Assembly: GCA_023391185.1 (NCBI GenBank)
Contig: JAEWBI010000037.1
Location: forward strand, 18,971-82,970
DNA: 64,000 bases
Reading direction: 5' to 3'
Source of the DNA: Bacillota bacterium
GTDB lineage: Bacteria; Bacillota_I; Bacilli_A; RF39; UBA660
Part shown: in pieces, positions 50,162 to 61,194 of the stretch
How the letters are laid out: each line of letters begins with the position of its first letter
How positions within the stretch are numbered: the first letter of the stretch is position 1
Position numbers and translations under genes: made by a program
The notes under the pieces: generated by a model
Databases searched by the model: none
Seen by the model: only the letters and a program-made list of their open reading frames with translations
What the model was told of the DNA's origin: nothing

Positions 50162-50172
<11 letters not shown>
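49183..50172 (+). CDS. dusB: tRNA-dihydrouridine synthase, chimera of phage 5' end and host 3' end
   Basis: DusB reduces uridines in the tRNA D-loop using FMN and NADPH. The 329-residue protein is complete: VLAPMAGVSNPAY, PIAVQIFGS, DINMGCPVPKV with catalytic Cys104, KIRSGWD, VHPRTRAQGYSG, NGDIKS and MIGRG. The crossover falls at Asn101 (49483-49486). Residues 1 to about 101 are therefore encoded by the prophage and the rest, including the catalytic cysteine, by the host. The former host N-terminus survives at 18061 (44% identical). AGTGAGGTGTT precedes the ATG. It is followed by RDD, lysS and ackA, a dus-lysS order common in Bacillota. Confidence 0.92.
49475..49486 (+). other. Putative attR: right prophage attachment junction within dus
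   Basis: TTGATATCAATA matches attL (TTGATATTAATA) at 11 of 12 bases, at the codon for Asn101. Beyond it ATGGGGTGCCCTGTACC encodes MGCPVP, the part missing from the left stub. Confidence 0.6.
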
Positions 50173-52247
<2,075 letters not shown>

Positions 52248-52256
52248 GAGGAATTT

Positions 52257-53435
52257 ATGAAAGTATTATCAGTTAATGCCGGTAGTTCATCATTGAAATT
52301 TCAAATGTATGAAATGCCAGAAGAAAAAGTTTTAATATCAGGAGTATTTGAAAGAATAGGAATAGATGGAAGTTTTTATACCATAAAAATAAATGGAGAA
52401 AAAATAAAAAAAGAAACTGTTCTTCCAACTCATAAAGAAGCAGTTCAAACTTTGATAAATGAATTACTTGAAAATAAAGTGATTGCGGATTTAGATGAGA
52501 TAAAAGGTGTTGGACATCGTCTAGTACACGGTGGTGATAAGTATTCATCTTCTGTTATTATTGACGAAGATGTTATGGCTGCCGTTAAAGATTTAATTCC
52601 ACTTGCTCCTTTACATAATCCAGCCAATATAACAGGTGTAGAAGCTTTTATTGGAGCTGTTCCAAATGCCAAACAAGTTGGCTGTTTTGATACAGCATTT
52701 CATCAAACAATGGATGAAACTTCATACTTATATGCTGTTCCATATGAATGGTATACTAAGTTTGGCGTTAGAAGATATGGTTTTCATGGAATGAGCCACA
52801 AATATGTTAGTGGTAGAGTAAGTGAAATTATAGGAAAAAAAGATATTAAAGTTATTACTTGCCATATCGGTAATGGTGGTTCTTTGGCTGCTGTTAAGAA
52901 TGGTGAGTGTATTGATACATCTATGGGATTTACTCCTAATGCTGGTTTAGTTATGGGTTCTCGTAGTGGTGATATTGACGCAACTTTTATTCCATATGTA
53001 ATGGATAAAACTGGTATGTCACTTTCAGAGGTTATAAACGAGCTAAATAAAAATAGTGGATACCTTGGTGTAAGTGGTGTAAGTAGCGATAGTAGAGATA
53101 TTGAAGATGGTGTAAATGCTGGTAATGAAAGATGCATTTTAGCACAAAAGTTATACATAAAAAGAATAATTGATTATATAGCAAAATATTATGTAGAATT
53201 AGACGGCGCCGATGCAATAGTATTTACAGCTGGTGTAGGTGAAAATTCAATCAACACAAGAAAACAAATATTAGATGGTTTAAAAGTATTAGGTATAAAA
53301 GTTGATGATGAAGCAAATAATGTAAGAGGGAAAGAAACTTTAATTAGTTCTAATGATTCAAACGTTGCTGTTTATGTCATTCCAACTGATGAAGAGGTAA
53401 TGATAGCTAGAGATACATATAATTTTATAAAATAG
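52257..53435 (+). CDS. ackA: Acetate kinase
   Basis: The 392-residue enzyme interconverts acetyl phosphate and ADP with acetate and ATP, the ATP-yielding step of mixed-acid fermentation. Motifs: VLSVNAGSSSLKF at the N-terminus, GHRLVHGGDKY, CFDTAFHQTMDE, RYGFHGMSHKYV, CHIGNGGSLAAV, FTAGVGENS. AGGAGGAATTT precedes the ATG. No pta gene is adjacent. Confidence 0.97.
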   Translation: MKVLSVNAGSSSLKFQMYEMPEEKVLISGVFERIGIDGSFYTIKINGEKIKKETVLPTHKEAVQTLINELLENKVIADLDEIKGVGHRLVHGGDKYSSSVIIDEDVMAAVKDLIPLAPLHNPANITGVEAFIGAVPNAKQVGCFDTAFHQTMDETSYLYAVPYEWYTKFGVRRYGFHGMSHKYVSGRVSEIIGKKDIKVITCHIGNGGSLAAVKNGECIDTSMGFTPNAGLVMGSRSGDIDATFIPYVMDKTGMSLSEVINELNKNSGYLGVSGVSSDSRDIEDGVNAGNERCILAQKLYIKRIIDYIAKYYVELDGADAIVFTAGVGENSINTRKQILDGLKVLGIKVDDEANNVRGKETLISSNDSNVAVYVIPTDEEVMIARDTYNFIK

Positions 53436-53451
53436 GAAGTAGTCGATAAAG

Positions 53452-54411
53452 ATGAATAATAAGTATTATAAGATATATCGTAAAATAAAAAAGTATAATA
53501 CGATAGTAATTGCTAGACACGTTGGTGCAGACCCTGATGCTTTAGGAAGTCAATTAGCACTTAGAGATGCTATAAAGTATAAGTTTCCTAGGAAGCAAGT
53601 TTATGCTATAGGAGCACCAGCTTCTACATTTAAATATTTAGGTACACTGGATAAGTTTACCGAAGATATGTATGAGAAAAGTCTACTTATTGTTCTTGAC
53701 ACTCCTGATGCAAAAAGAGTAGATGGGGCTATGGCAGAACAATTCAAGGATTCAATAAAGATTGATCATCATCCATTTGTAGAAGAATTTTGCAAACTTG
53801 AATGGATAGATGATACTGCAAGTAGTGCGTCACAATTAGTGTTAGAGCTAATTAATAAAACGCCACTTAAACTAACCAAAGAAGTTGCAGAGAAAATATT
53901 TATAGGAATAGTAGCGGATACAAACAGATTTTTATTTAAATATACTACTCCTAAAACTTTTAAGTTAGTATCCAATATGATTAAAGAAACTAACTTAGAT
54001 TTTACAGAATTATATGAAAGTCTTTATTTAAGACCAGTAAAAGAAATTAGATTTCAAGGATATATAGCTGATAATATGATAGTAACTGAACATGGTTTTG
54101 GTTATATGAAAATTAGTAATGAAGAATTGAAGAAATACAATGTTGATGCAGCAACTGCTGGAAACATGGTAAATAATTTTAATTATATTAATGAAGTATA
54201 TGCTTGGGCTATATTTTCTGAAGATTCTGCAAATGATGTTATAAGAGGTTCAATTAGATCAAGAGGACCAATTATTAATGAAGTTGCTTCACATTTTGGT
54301 GGTGGCGGACACATATTTGCAAGTGGTGTTCGTTTGAAATCTGATGAGGATACAGACAGCTTAATTGCGGAACTTGATGCTGTATGCTTAGCTTATGAGA
54401 AAGAGAAATAG
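53452..54411 (+). CDS. nrnA: DHH/DHHA1 phosphoesterase (NrnA-like oligoribonuclease / pAp phosphatase)
   Basis: The 319-residue protein has the DHH-family metal motifs: IARHVGADPDALGSQ, VLDTPD, KIDHHPF, DDTASSASQ and GIVADTNRF, then the DHHA1 domain with SHFGGGGHIFASG. NrnA degrades nanoRNAs and dephosphorylates pAp. It follows ackA by 16 nt (AGGAAGTAG site) and closes the operon. Confidence 0.88.
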   Translation: MNNKYYKIYRKIKKYNTIVIARHVGADPDALGSQLALRDAIKYKFPRKQVYAIGAPASTFKYLGTLDKFTEDMYEKSLLIVLDTPDAKRVDGAMAEQFKDSIKIDHHPFVEEFCKLEWIDDTASSASQLVLELINKTPLKLTKEVAEKIFIGIVADTNRFLFKYTTPKTFKLVSNMIKETNLDFTELYESLYLRPVKEIRFQGYIADNMIVTEHGFGYMKISNEELKKYNVDAATAGNMVNNFNYINEVYAWAIFSEDSANDVIRGSIRSRGPIINEVASHFGGGGHIFASGVRLKSDEDTDSLIAELDAVCLAYEKEK

Positions 54412-54429
54412 GTAACCTATTTCTTTTTT
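54405..54429 (+). terminator. Rho-independent terminator of the dusB-lysS-ackA-nrnA operon
   Basis: GAAATAGGT pairs with ACCTATTTC, followed by six T; it spans the stop codon of nrnA. Confidence 0.85.
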
Positions 54430-54492
54430 ATATAAATAATTCTTGTTTCTTTTTAATAGTATTTAGTGTATAATTTAAATAGGAGGATAGTT

Positions 54493-56109
54493 ATGAAAAA
54501 CAAAGTTATTAATGAAAAAAAGAATGGCAATATTATTATAAATAGTTTTATTACAATAGTTTTAGCCTTTATTATATATTTCTTCTTTTTACCAGCACTT
54601 AACATAAGTAGTATTGGTTTTTGGATATATGTAGTTATTATTATTGGTATTTTTACACTTCTTAGTTTAATAAACAATCTTGATTCAAAGGGAAGATTAA
54701 TTGGTAATGTTAAATTGGTATCTGCTGGTGGCATGATAATAATGTTTATATTTGCTGCTATAATGATAGTTAATTTTATATTATCACCGCTTTTTTCTTC
54801 TAAGAAATATTCAGAAAGAATTAGTGTAAATGAAGAAGGTGACTTTCTAAAAGATATAGAATTAGTTGACTTTAGTAAGCTACCACTTCTTGATAAAGAT
54901 TCAAGTCAAAAACTAGGTGATAGAGTAATGGGACAAATGCCTGAACTTGTTTCACAGTTTTATGTATCAAATCTTTATACTCAAATAAATTACAATGATG
55001 AAATAATCAGAGTAACTCCACTTGAATATAATGGCTTTTTTAAATATTTAGCCAACTATAAGGATGGAATTAAAGGTTACATAACAGTTAATTCTGTGAA
55101 TGGTGAATCAAAACTTACTAAGATAGATAAAGGTATGAAATATATGCCTTCTGCTATTCTTATGCAAAATCTAAATAGAAAATTAAGATTTAGTTATCCA
55201 ACTAAAATATTTGGTGAAAAATCATTCGAGCTTGATAATGAAGGTAATCCATATTGGATAGTACCAACTATTAAATATGCTGGTGTAGAGCTTCGAAAAG
55301 AGATTGAAGGAGTTATAATATTAGATCCAATTACTGGAGATTCTAAATTCTATGATGTAAAAGATGTTCCAACATGGGTTGATCATGTTTATAGTGCATC
55401 ATTAATTATTGAACAGTTAGATAATTGGGGACAATATAAAGATGGATTCTTAAATAGTATGTTCGGTCAAAAGAATGTTACTATGACAACTGATGGTTAT
55501 AATTATTTAGTAATGAATGATGATGTTTATTTATATACTGGTATTACATCAGTAGCTAGTGATGAATCAAATTTAGGGTTTGTGTTAACGAATATGCGTA
55601 CAAAAGAAACGAATTTTTATCCAGTGCCAGGTGCTGAAGAATATAGTGCCATGGCTAGTGCGGAAGGTCAAGTTCAACAAATGGATTATACAGCTTCATT
55701 CCCATTGCTAATTAATTTAAATGGTAAAGCTACATATTTAATGTCATTAAAAGATAATGCAGGTCTTGTTAAAATGTATGCTTTTGTTGATGTAGCTGAC
55801 TATCAAAAAGTTGTTGTAACTGATGCTGCAAGTGGAATTGAAAATGCTGCTCAAAAATATTTAGGTGAATCAGCTATAGAGGTTGATGAGGATGCACTTA
55901 CTACTAAAGAAATAACTGTAAGTAATGTAGCTACTGCTACAATAAATGGATATACATACTATTATATAACAGACACAGATAATAAAAAATATATGGTATC
56001 AATATCTGTAAATAAAGAATTATTGCCATTTGTGGCAAAAGATTCCAAAGTGACAATTTCTTATCAAAATACTGATTCTGATGTTATTAATTTAACGAAG
56101 ATAAAATAA
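54493..56109 (+). CDS. Large membrane-anchored protein of unknown function
   Basis: The start is set at the ATG after AGGAGGATAG. The 538-residue protein has three hydrophobic helices near the N-terminus (about 17-37, 43-62, 76-100) and an extracytoplasmic region of more than 400 residues. That region contains NPYWIVPTIKYAGVELRKEIEGVIILDPITGDSKFYDVKDVPTWVDHVYSASLI, MRTKETNFYPVPGAEEYSAM, and a beta-rich C-terminal domain. I do not recognise a family with a known role. It is monocistronic. Confidence 0.65.
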   Translation: MKNKVINEKKNGNIIINSFITIVLAFIIYFFFLPALNISSIGFWIYVVIIIGIFTLLSLINNLDSKGRLIGNVKLVSAGGMIIMFIFAAIMIVNFILSPLFSSKKYSERISVNEEGDFLKDIELVDFSKLPLLDKDSSQKLGDRVMGQMPELVSQFYVSNLYTQINYNDEIIRVTPLEYNGFFKYLANYKDGIKGYITVNSVNGESKLTKIDKGMKYMPSAILMQNLNRKLRFSYPTKIFGEKSFELDNEGNPYWIVPTIKYAGVELRKEIEGVIILDPITGDSKFYDVKDVPTWVDHVYSASLIIEQLDNWGQYKDGFLNSMFGQKNVTMTTDGYNYLVMNDDVYLYTGITSVASDESNLGFVLTNMRTKETNFYPVPGAEEYSAMASAEGQVQQMDYTASFPLLINLNGKATYLMSLKDNAGLVKMYAFVDVADYQKVVVTDAASGIENAAQKYLGESAIEVDEDALTTKEITVSNVATATINGYTYYYITDTDNKKYMVSISVNKELLPFVAKDSKVTISYQNTDSDVINLTKIK

Positions 56110-56131
56110 AAAAGACTTAGGTCTTTTTTTT
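56108..56131. terminator. Bidirectional rho-independent terminator
   Basis: AAAAAAGAC pairs with GTCTTTTTT around TTAG, with A and T runs on both sides, between convergent genes. Confidence 0.8.
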
Positions 56132-56383
56132 GTACATATTTTCTTCAACAATACTACCTAAGTATGATCCGATAACTGCACCTAAACAAAAAGCTACAAT
56201 TTTATAAGGGTTATTATCTATATTAACAAGAACCATACTAGCACTTAGTATCCAAATTAATGATATAAGACCATTTAGTACCGCACCAACAATCTTTCTA
56301 TTTTTTGCTATAACAATTATTCTAACTGTGCCAAGCATATTTTCTATTACTTTATTAATAAATATAATTATGCAACATAACAT
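56117..56383 (-). CDS. Short UPF0316/DUF5698-like membrane protein
   Basis: The 88-residue protein matches the membrane part of UPF0316 proteins (KVIENMLGTVRIIVIAKNRKIVGAVLNGLISLIWILSASMVLVN to GAVIGSYLGSIVEENMY). It has three helices but lacks the cytoplasmic DUF2179 domain that gives the usual length of about 170. It may be a naturally short form. There is no good Shine-Dalgarno before the ATG; TGGTGATACA is the nearest. Confidence 0.6.
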   Translation of the reverse strand: MLCCIIIFINKVIENMLGTVRIIVIAKNRKIVGAVLNGLISLIWILSASMVLVNIDNNPYKIVAFCLGAVIGSYLGSIVEENMYKKKT

Positions 56384-56515
56384 TGTATCACCATTTTATT
56401 ATGTACTTGTATCTATCTTTTTAACCAAGAAAACACATATTATTAAATTATACTATTAGATCATCTATTATATAAGTTTATTATATAGCCATAATAAAAT
56501 AATAGGAGGAATAAT

Positions 56516-56911
56516 ATGAACTTAATTAATAGAAAAATTAGAAATTTAAGTAGTGCCTTCACATTAACTGAATTAATAACTGTAATTATACTATTAGGCA
56601 TTATCTCATTAATAGCGATACCATCTATATCAAATATATTAAAAGAATCTAAAAAAAAAGCTTTTAAGGTCTCAGCAACACAAATTTTTGAGGGAACATC
56701 TATTTATTTATATAAATATGATTATAACGATTTGCCAGGAGAAGGGTTAGAAGTAACAATTCTTGATACTCTAAAACCTAATATTTTTATTAGTGGTTAT
56801 ATATATATGAATCCTAGAGGTAATTATGAAATTATCAATGTCAGTGACGGTAACTATTGTGCTAATGGAGAAAAAGGAAGTTTAATAATTACTAAAGGAG
56901 CATGTGAATAG
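56516..56911 (+). CDS. Type IV pilin-like protein
   Basis: AGGAGGAATAAT precedes the ATG. The 131-residue protein has a prepilin N-terminus: basic leader, then SSAFTLTELITVIILLGIISLIAIPSI with Glu at mature position 5. The residue before the phenylalanine is Ala, not the usual Gly, so cleavage by a prepilin peptidase would be unusual. The C-terminus YCANGEKGSLIITKGACE repeats the two-cysteine motif seen at 17041, 59122 and 59616. No assembly genes are nearby. Confidence 0.75.
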   Translation: MNLINRKIRNLSSAFTLTELITVIILLGIISLIAIPSISNILKESKKKAFKVSATQIFEGTSIYLYKYDYNDLPGEGLEVTILDTLKPNIFISGYIYMNPRGNYEIINVSDGNYCANGEKGSLIITKGACE

Positions 56912-57141
56912 TAATTAATTACTCCTTCCATAATTTCACACACTTTAAACAAAATATAAACATATTTATGAAATATAATGTTTACAGTGGAGGTGATAAG
57001 AAAGAAGATAACGTGACACATAAAAATAAAAATAAGTAACAATATAAAAATTAAAATAAAATAATACACTCTAATAAACTAATAAAATGAGGTGATAGAT
57101 TAATAAATAAAAAAATGATATACTACTAATGAGGTGTTATA

Positions 57142-57801
57142 ATGTACAAAATTTGTTTAGTAGAAGATGAAATAAATTTAAATAACCTTATCAAGAATTA
57201 TTTAGAACATGAGAATTATAAAGTAGTCCAGAAGTTTAGCGGAAATGATGCTATAAATTATGTGGGGACAGAGAATGTTGATTTATGGATTCTTGATATT
57301 ATGCTTGGTGATGATATAAGTGGTTATGATGTAATAAAAAAAATAAGAGAGAAATCTCCTTTAGTTCCTGTAATATTTACATCAGCACGTGATCAAGATT
57401 TAGATAAAATAATTGGTTTAGAGCTTGGTAGTGATGATTATGTAACAAAACCATATTCCCCAAAGGAATTAGTCCTTAGGGTAAATAAATTAATTGGCAG
57501 GGTTTATAATAAGACTGATGAAAAAGTCTTATATGAAAATTATGAAATAGATGCTGTTAAACGCGAAGTTACTACATCTGGGAAAGAGATAAAACTTACA
57601 ACATTAGAGTTTGATTTATTAATGTTATTTATCAATAATAAAAACAAATCATTTAGCAGAGAAGAAGTATTAACTAGTGTTTGGGGAGTCGATTATTTTG
57701 GAAGCGATAGGGTTGTTGATGATTTAGTTAGAAGACTAAGAAAGAAGATGCCAAATATGCGTATAAATACATTATATGGGTATGGATATCGCTTATCATG
57801 A
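57142..57801 (+). CDS. OmpR-family response regulator
   Basis: The 219-residue protein has a receiver domain (acidic pair Glu8-Asp9-Glu10, phospho-acceptor Asp52 in WILDIML, FTSARD, Lys in VTKPYSP) and a winged-helix DNA-binding domain (LTTLEFDLLMLFINNKNKSFSREEVL to RVVDDLVRRLRKKM). GAGGTGTTATA precedes the ATG. It overlaps its partner kinase (ATGA). The 230-bp gap before it holds AT-rich sequence and a Shine-Dalgarno-like GGAGGTGAT without a start codon; nothing else is identified. Confidence 0.93.
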   Translation: MYKICLVEDEINLNNLIKNYLEHENYKVVQKFSGNDAINYVGTENVDLWILDIMLGDDISGYDVIKKIREKSPLVPVIFTSARDQDLDKIIGLELGSDDYVTKPYSPKELVLRVNKLIGRVYNKTDEKVLYENYEIDAVKREVTTSGKEIKLTTLEFDLLMLFINNKNKSFSREEVLTSVWGVDYFGSDRVVDDLVRRLRKKMPNMRINTLYGYGYRLS

Positions 57802-59063
57802 TAAAACATTTCAATCTATCTCAGCAGTTACTTTGTATAGTAATTGTGATCTTTGGGGTAATAACAGTTGCAATTGGATATTTACTTCCAAAAGTATTAC
57901 TGCCAGTTTATGAAAATAATATATATACGATATTAAAACAACCACTTGAATTTATGAACGATTCTAATTTTGATGATTATGAATTCAATTCTGACATTGC
58001 TTATTTATATATAACAAATGAAGGAAAAATAATAAAATCAGCTAATTTAATTAATGTTATTAAGATATCTACTAAACAATTAATTGAAAGAGTAAATAGT
58101 GAAACGGGTAACTTCACCTATCTAGGTAATAAATATTATTATATTTCAGAAACAGATAGTTATGTTACTAAAATAGCTATTACTAATGATAACTATATAA
58201 CAAAAATAAAAGAGGAAATTATAAACACCATATTTCCTATACTACTTTTCACATTATTAATAATAGTTGGACTAGTGTTATTATGGTCACAACTATTAAT
58301 TAAGAAAATAGAACGACTAAAAGAGAAAATTGACAATTTAGATAATGATAATTACACAAACAGATTTAATTACTATTTCGATGATGAACTTAAGTCTTTA
58401 TCTACATCAATAGATGAAATGAAGTATACCTTAAAGTTACAAGAAGAATATAAAAATCAAATGTATCAAAATATCTCACATGATTTTAAAACACCACTTA
58501 CTGTTATAAAATCATATTTGGAAGGTATTGAAGATGGTATTCAAGATAAGGATGAGGGTGTTAAAATCATCTGTGAACAGGTAAATAAATTAGAATTAAA
58601 AGTACACTCCTTACTATATTTAAATAAATTAAATTATATAAAAGATTTAGACAATTATAAACACGAAACTACAGATGTTTCTCGGGTAATTATGGACTCT
58701 GTAGAAAAGTTTAAGATACAAAGGCCAGATGTTGAATGGGAAGTTACAGTCATAGACAAGAAATGTGATTTTAAGGGAACATTTGACATGTGGGAAGCTA
58801 TTATTGATAATCTGTTAAACAATTTTGTGCGATATGCCGAAAAAAATATTAAAATTACTATCAAAAACAACAGAATAACCTTATATAACGATGGACCTAA
58901 CATCGACCCAAATATACTAAACGATATTTTTACTCCGTATAAAAAAGGTATAAAAGGACAATTTGGTTTGGGCTTATCAATAGTAAAGAAAACTATAATG
59001 CTTTTTGGTTATGAAATAACCGTTCATAACGAAAAGAAAGGAATTAGTTTTATAATAAAATAA
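57798..59063 (+). CDS. Sensor histidine kinase
   Basis: The 421-residue protein has two membrane helices (about 9-31 and 143-164) that enclose a small extracytoplasmic sensor of about 110 residues (YENNIYTILKQPLEFM to KIAITNDNYITKIK). A HAMP-like linker follows, then a dimerisation domain with His228 in NISHDFKTPLTVIKS, and an HATPase domain with NLLNNFVRYA, YNDGPNIDPN (a variant of the DxGxG box) and GQFGLGLSIVKK. Signal unknown. It probably controls the membrane proteins that follow or the pilin gene before; this is by position only. Confidence 0.92.
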   Translation: MIKHFNLSQQLLCIVIVIFGVITVAIGYLLPKVLLPVYENNIYTILKQPLEFMNDSNFDDYEFNSDIAYLYITNEGKIIKSANLINVIKISTKQLIERVNSETGNFTYLGNKYYYISETDSYVTKIAITNDNYITKIKEEIINTIFPILLFTLLIIVGLVLLWSQLLIKKIERLKEKIDNLDNDNYTNRFNYYFDDELKSLSTSIDEMKYTLKLQEEYKNQMYQNISHDFKTPLTVIKSYLEGIEDGIQDKDEGVKIICEQVNKLELKVHSLLYLNKLNYIKDLDNYKHETTDVSRVIMDSVEKFKIQRPDVEWEVTVIDKKCDFKGTFDMWEAIIDNLLNNFVRYAEKNIKITIKNNRITLYNDGPNIDPNILNDIFTPYKKGIKGQFGLGLSIVKKTIMLFGYEITVHNEKKGISFIIK

Positions 59064-59086
59064 AAGTAACGTAAGTTACTTTTTTT
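59062..59086 (+). terminator. Rho-independent terminator of the two-component operon
   Basis: AAAGTAAC pairs with GTTACTTT around GTAA, followed by T run. Confidence 0.8.
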
Positions 59087-59121
59087 ATGTTATAATTATA
59101 TTAAGATAAAGGAGAATATTT

Positions 59122-59610
59122 ATGAATAGAGTTGATTTAACAAAGAGTACTTTTGAAGAAGATATTCCAAAGCCTGAGGTCACAAAAAATAAACCAGTAT
59201 TATTTAATGTTATCTTAGTTATTTCTTTAGTTATACTTATATGTCTATTTGTATTTTTGTTTAGAAGATATAGGGATAGAGACGCTATGGACTTGTTTGA
59301 AAGTAAAATTAATATGACAATTAATCTTGCTCGTGAAGCAGTTAGTGATGAAAAGTATGAAGATGATTATCTATTAGTTAAGTTTCCTGACAAAAATGAA
59401 GTAATTACAAAAGATGGGATTTTAAGTTTTAATGGTAAGGAATTAGATGAATTTCCAAATGGTTATATTATTGTTTACAAAGATGATTCAATTGCTTTTA
59501 AATTAAGTGACGGAACTTACTGTGCTTCTAAATCATATGATGATGAATCATATAATCTATTCATATTTGGTAATTGTTTAAACTATGACATTAAATATAA
59601 GGAAGATTAG
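59122..59610 (+). CDS. Membrane-anchored extracytoplasmic protein with C-terminal two-cysteine motif (paralog 1)
   Basis: AAGGAGAATATTT precedes the ATG. The 162-residue protein has a short cytoplasmic part, one membrane helix (about 27-49) and an external domain. That domain has a helix (DLFESKINMTINLAREAVSD), YEDDYLLVKFPDKNEVITKDG, FPNGYIIVYKDDSIAFKLSDGTYCA and FIFGNC. It is clearly paralogous to the next gene (DDYLLVKFPD / EDFLLIVFPD; GYIIVYK / GYIIMYK). Function unknown. Confidence 0.7.
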   Translation: MNRVDLTKSTFEEDIPKPEVTKNKPVLFNVILVISLVILICLFVFLFRRYRDRDAMDLFESKINMTINLAREAVSDEKYEDDYLLVKFPDKNEVITKDGILSFNGKELDEFPNGYIIVYKDDSIAFKLSDGTYCASKSYDDESYNLFIFGNCLNYDIKYKED

Positions 59611-59615
59611 TTTAT

Positions 59616-60107
59616 ATGGAAACAAGTAAAGCAACTATAAATATTTATGATTACGGGAAGCATAAAAATAAAAAGCATAAAAAGAAAGTTAAGAGAATAA
59701 GAACAGTAGTTATTCCTATTTTATCCATATTATTATTAGTTATATTATTTAGTGTAATTAAGTATTCTAATAAAGATAAAATTAAAGAGATAGATAAAAA
59801 AATATCGGCTTCTCTAGAAATAATGCGTTCAACTGTAAAAAATAAAGACTTTGATGAAGATTTTTTATTAATTGTATTTCCAGATAATTCAAAAATCATA
59901 TCAAATAATGGGTACATAAATAATGACATTGGTGCTTCATATAAAGAATTTCAAGCAGGATATATTATTATGTACAAAAATGGTACATATGAATTTGAAC
60001 TACAAGATGATGGATATTGTGCCGTTAAGAATACTAATGATGATAAATATCAGCTATTAATATTTAAGAAATGTTCTAGTAAACAATATGATTATTTAAA
60101 AAAATAA
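59616..60107 (+). CDS. Membrane-anchored extracytoplasmic protein with C-terminal two-cysteine motif (paralog 2)
   Basis: The gene starts 5 nt after the stop codon of paralog 1. The 163-residue protein has a strongly basic cytoplasmic part (KHKNKKHKKKVKRIR), one membrane helix (about 28-46) and the same external domain: helix, EDFLLIVFPDNSKIISNNG, FQAGYIIMYKNGTYEFELQDDGYCAV and LLIFKKC. The pair probably forms a complex or serves two related partners. Function unknown. Confidence 0.7.
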   Translation: METSKATINIYDYGKHKNKKHKKKVKRIRTVVIPILSILLLVILFSVIKYSNKDKIKEIDKKISASLEIMRSTVKNKDFDEDFLLIVFPDNSKIISNNGYINNDIGASYKEFQAGYIIMYKNGTYEFELQDDGYCAVKNTNDDKYQLLIFKKCSSKQYDYLKK

Positions 60108-60137
60108 ACAATAGTTTTATAAACTATTGTTTTATTT
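60106..60137. terminator. Bidirectional rho-independent terminator
   Basis: AAACAATAGTTT pairs with AAACTATTGTTT around a 3-nt loop, between convergent genes. Confidence 0.85.
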
Positions 60138-61065
60138 TATCTCCTTGATATATGTCATCTAATGCCAATTTCTTATCAATTTCATTTAGTACACCAAATT
60201 TTTTAATTAGCCATTCTGGTTCAACTAAATCGCTTGCTTTTGGATCTCCAGTAATACGGTTAATCACAATTTCTGGTCTTAGATATTCAAGTTGTTTACA
60301 AACTATTTCAACATATTCTTCACGTGATAATACATGGAATTTATCTTTTTTGTATAAGTTATCTAACTCAGTATTTTTAAGTATATGAAGCATATGTATT
60401 TTTATTCCCTGTATATCTAGTTCATTCAAATATTTAACAGTTTCAAGCATCATTTCTTCAGTTTCATATGGAAGACCATTAATTATATGAACGACAACAT
60501 TTATATTTCGCTTTCTTAACTTTTCCACCATATTATTAAAGCATTCAAGACTATGGCATCGATTTATCAACAACCCAGTCTTTTCATGAATTGTTTGAAG
60601 TCCTAATTCCACAGTAAGATAAGTTTTTTTACTTAGTTCTTCTAAATAATCTATACACTCGTCAGTAATAGAATCTGGACGTGTTGCAATTGATAATCCA
60701 ACGACATTATCTTGTTTTAGTATAATTTCATATTTTTCTTTTAATACCTTTAGTGGTGCATATGTGTTAGTATTAGCTTGAAAGTATCCTATATATTTAC
60801 TATTTGGCCATTTCTTTGACATTATTTCTTTAATATCTTCAAATTGTTTTAATAGATCATCATTTCGATTTCCAGCATAATCACCACTACCAAGGCTAGA
60901 ACAATATATGCATCCTTTGGTGCCAACTTTACCATCTCTATTTGGACAAGTAAAACCGGCATTTAAACTAACTTTAAATATTTTTGAATTAAATTTATGT
61001 TTATAAAAGTAATCTAAGGTATGATATCTTTTATTTGAATCGCTATATTTGAACTTATTTTCCAC
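60124..61065 (-). CDS. Radical SAM protein (YtqA / TIGR01212 family)
   Basis: The 313-residue protein has the cluster motif CPNRDGKVGTKGCIYCS (Cys-x11-Cys-x2-Cys rather than the standard CxxxCxxC), as in the Elp3-like TIGR01212 family. GSGDYAGNR, YFQANTNTYAPLKVLKEKYE, LSIATRPDSI and VHIINGLPYETEEMMLET complete the family pattern. The substrate is not firmly known. Its first codons follow GGTGGAAA. Confidence 0.88.
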   Translation of the reverse strand: MENKFKYSDSNKRYHTLDYFYKHKFNSKIFKVSLNAGFTCPNRDGKVGTKGCIYCSSLGSGDYAGNRNDDLLKQFEDIKEIMSKKWPNSKYIGYFQANTNTYAPLKVLKEKYEIILKQDNVVGLSIATRPDSITDECIDYLEELSKKTYLTVELGLQTIHEKTGLLINRCHSLECFNNMVEKLRKRNINVVVHIINGLPYETEEMMLETVKYLNELDIQGIKIHMLHILKNTELDNLYKKDKFHVLSREEYVEIVCKQLEYLRPEIVINRITGDPKASDLVEPEWLIKKFGVLNEIDKKLALDDIYQGDKIKQ

Positions 61066-61194
61066 CTAATCACCCAATTTCTTATCAATTATACCATATC
61101 TTTATGTGACAAAAGTGTGAAAAGTTAAAAAAAAACTTTAAATTATTTCATAATCGATAGAAATTTGCTATAATTATGGTGGAGGTAATAGATA

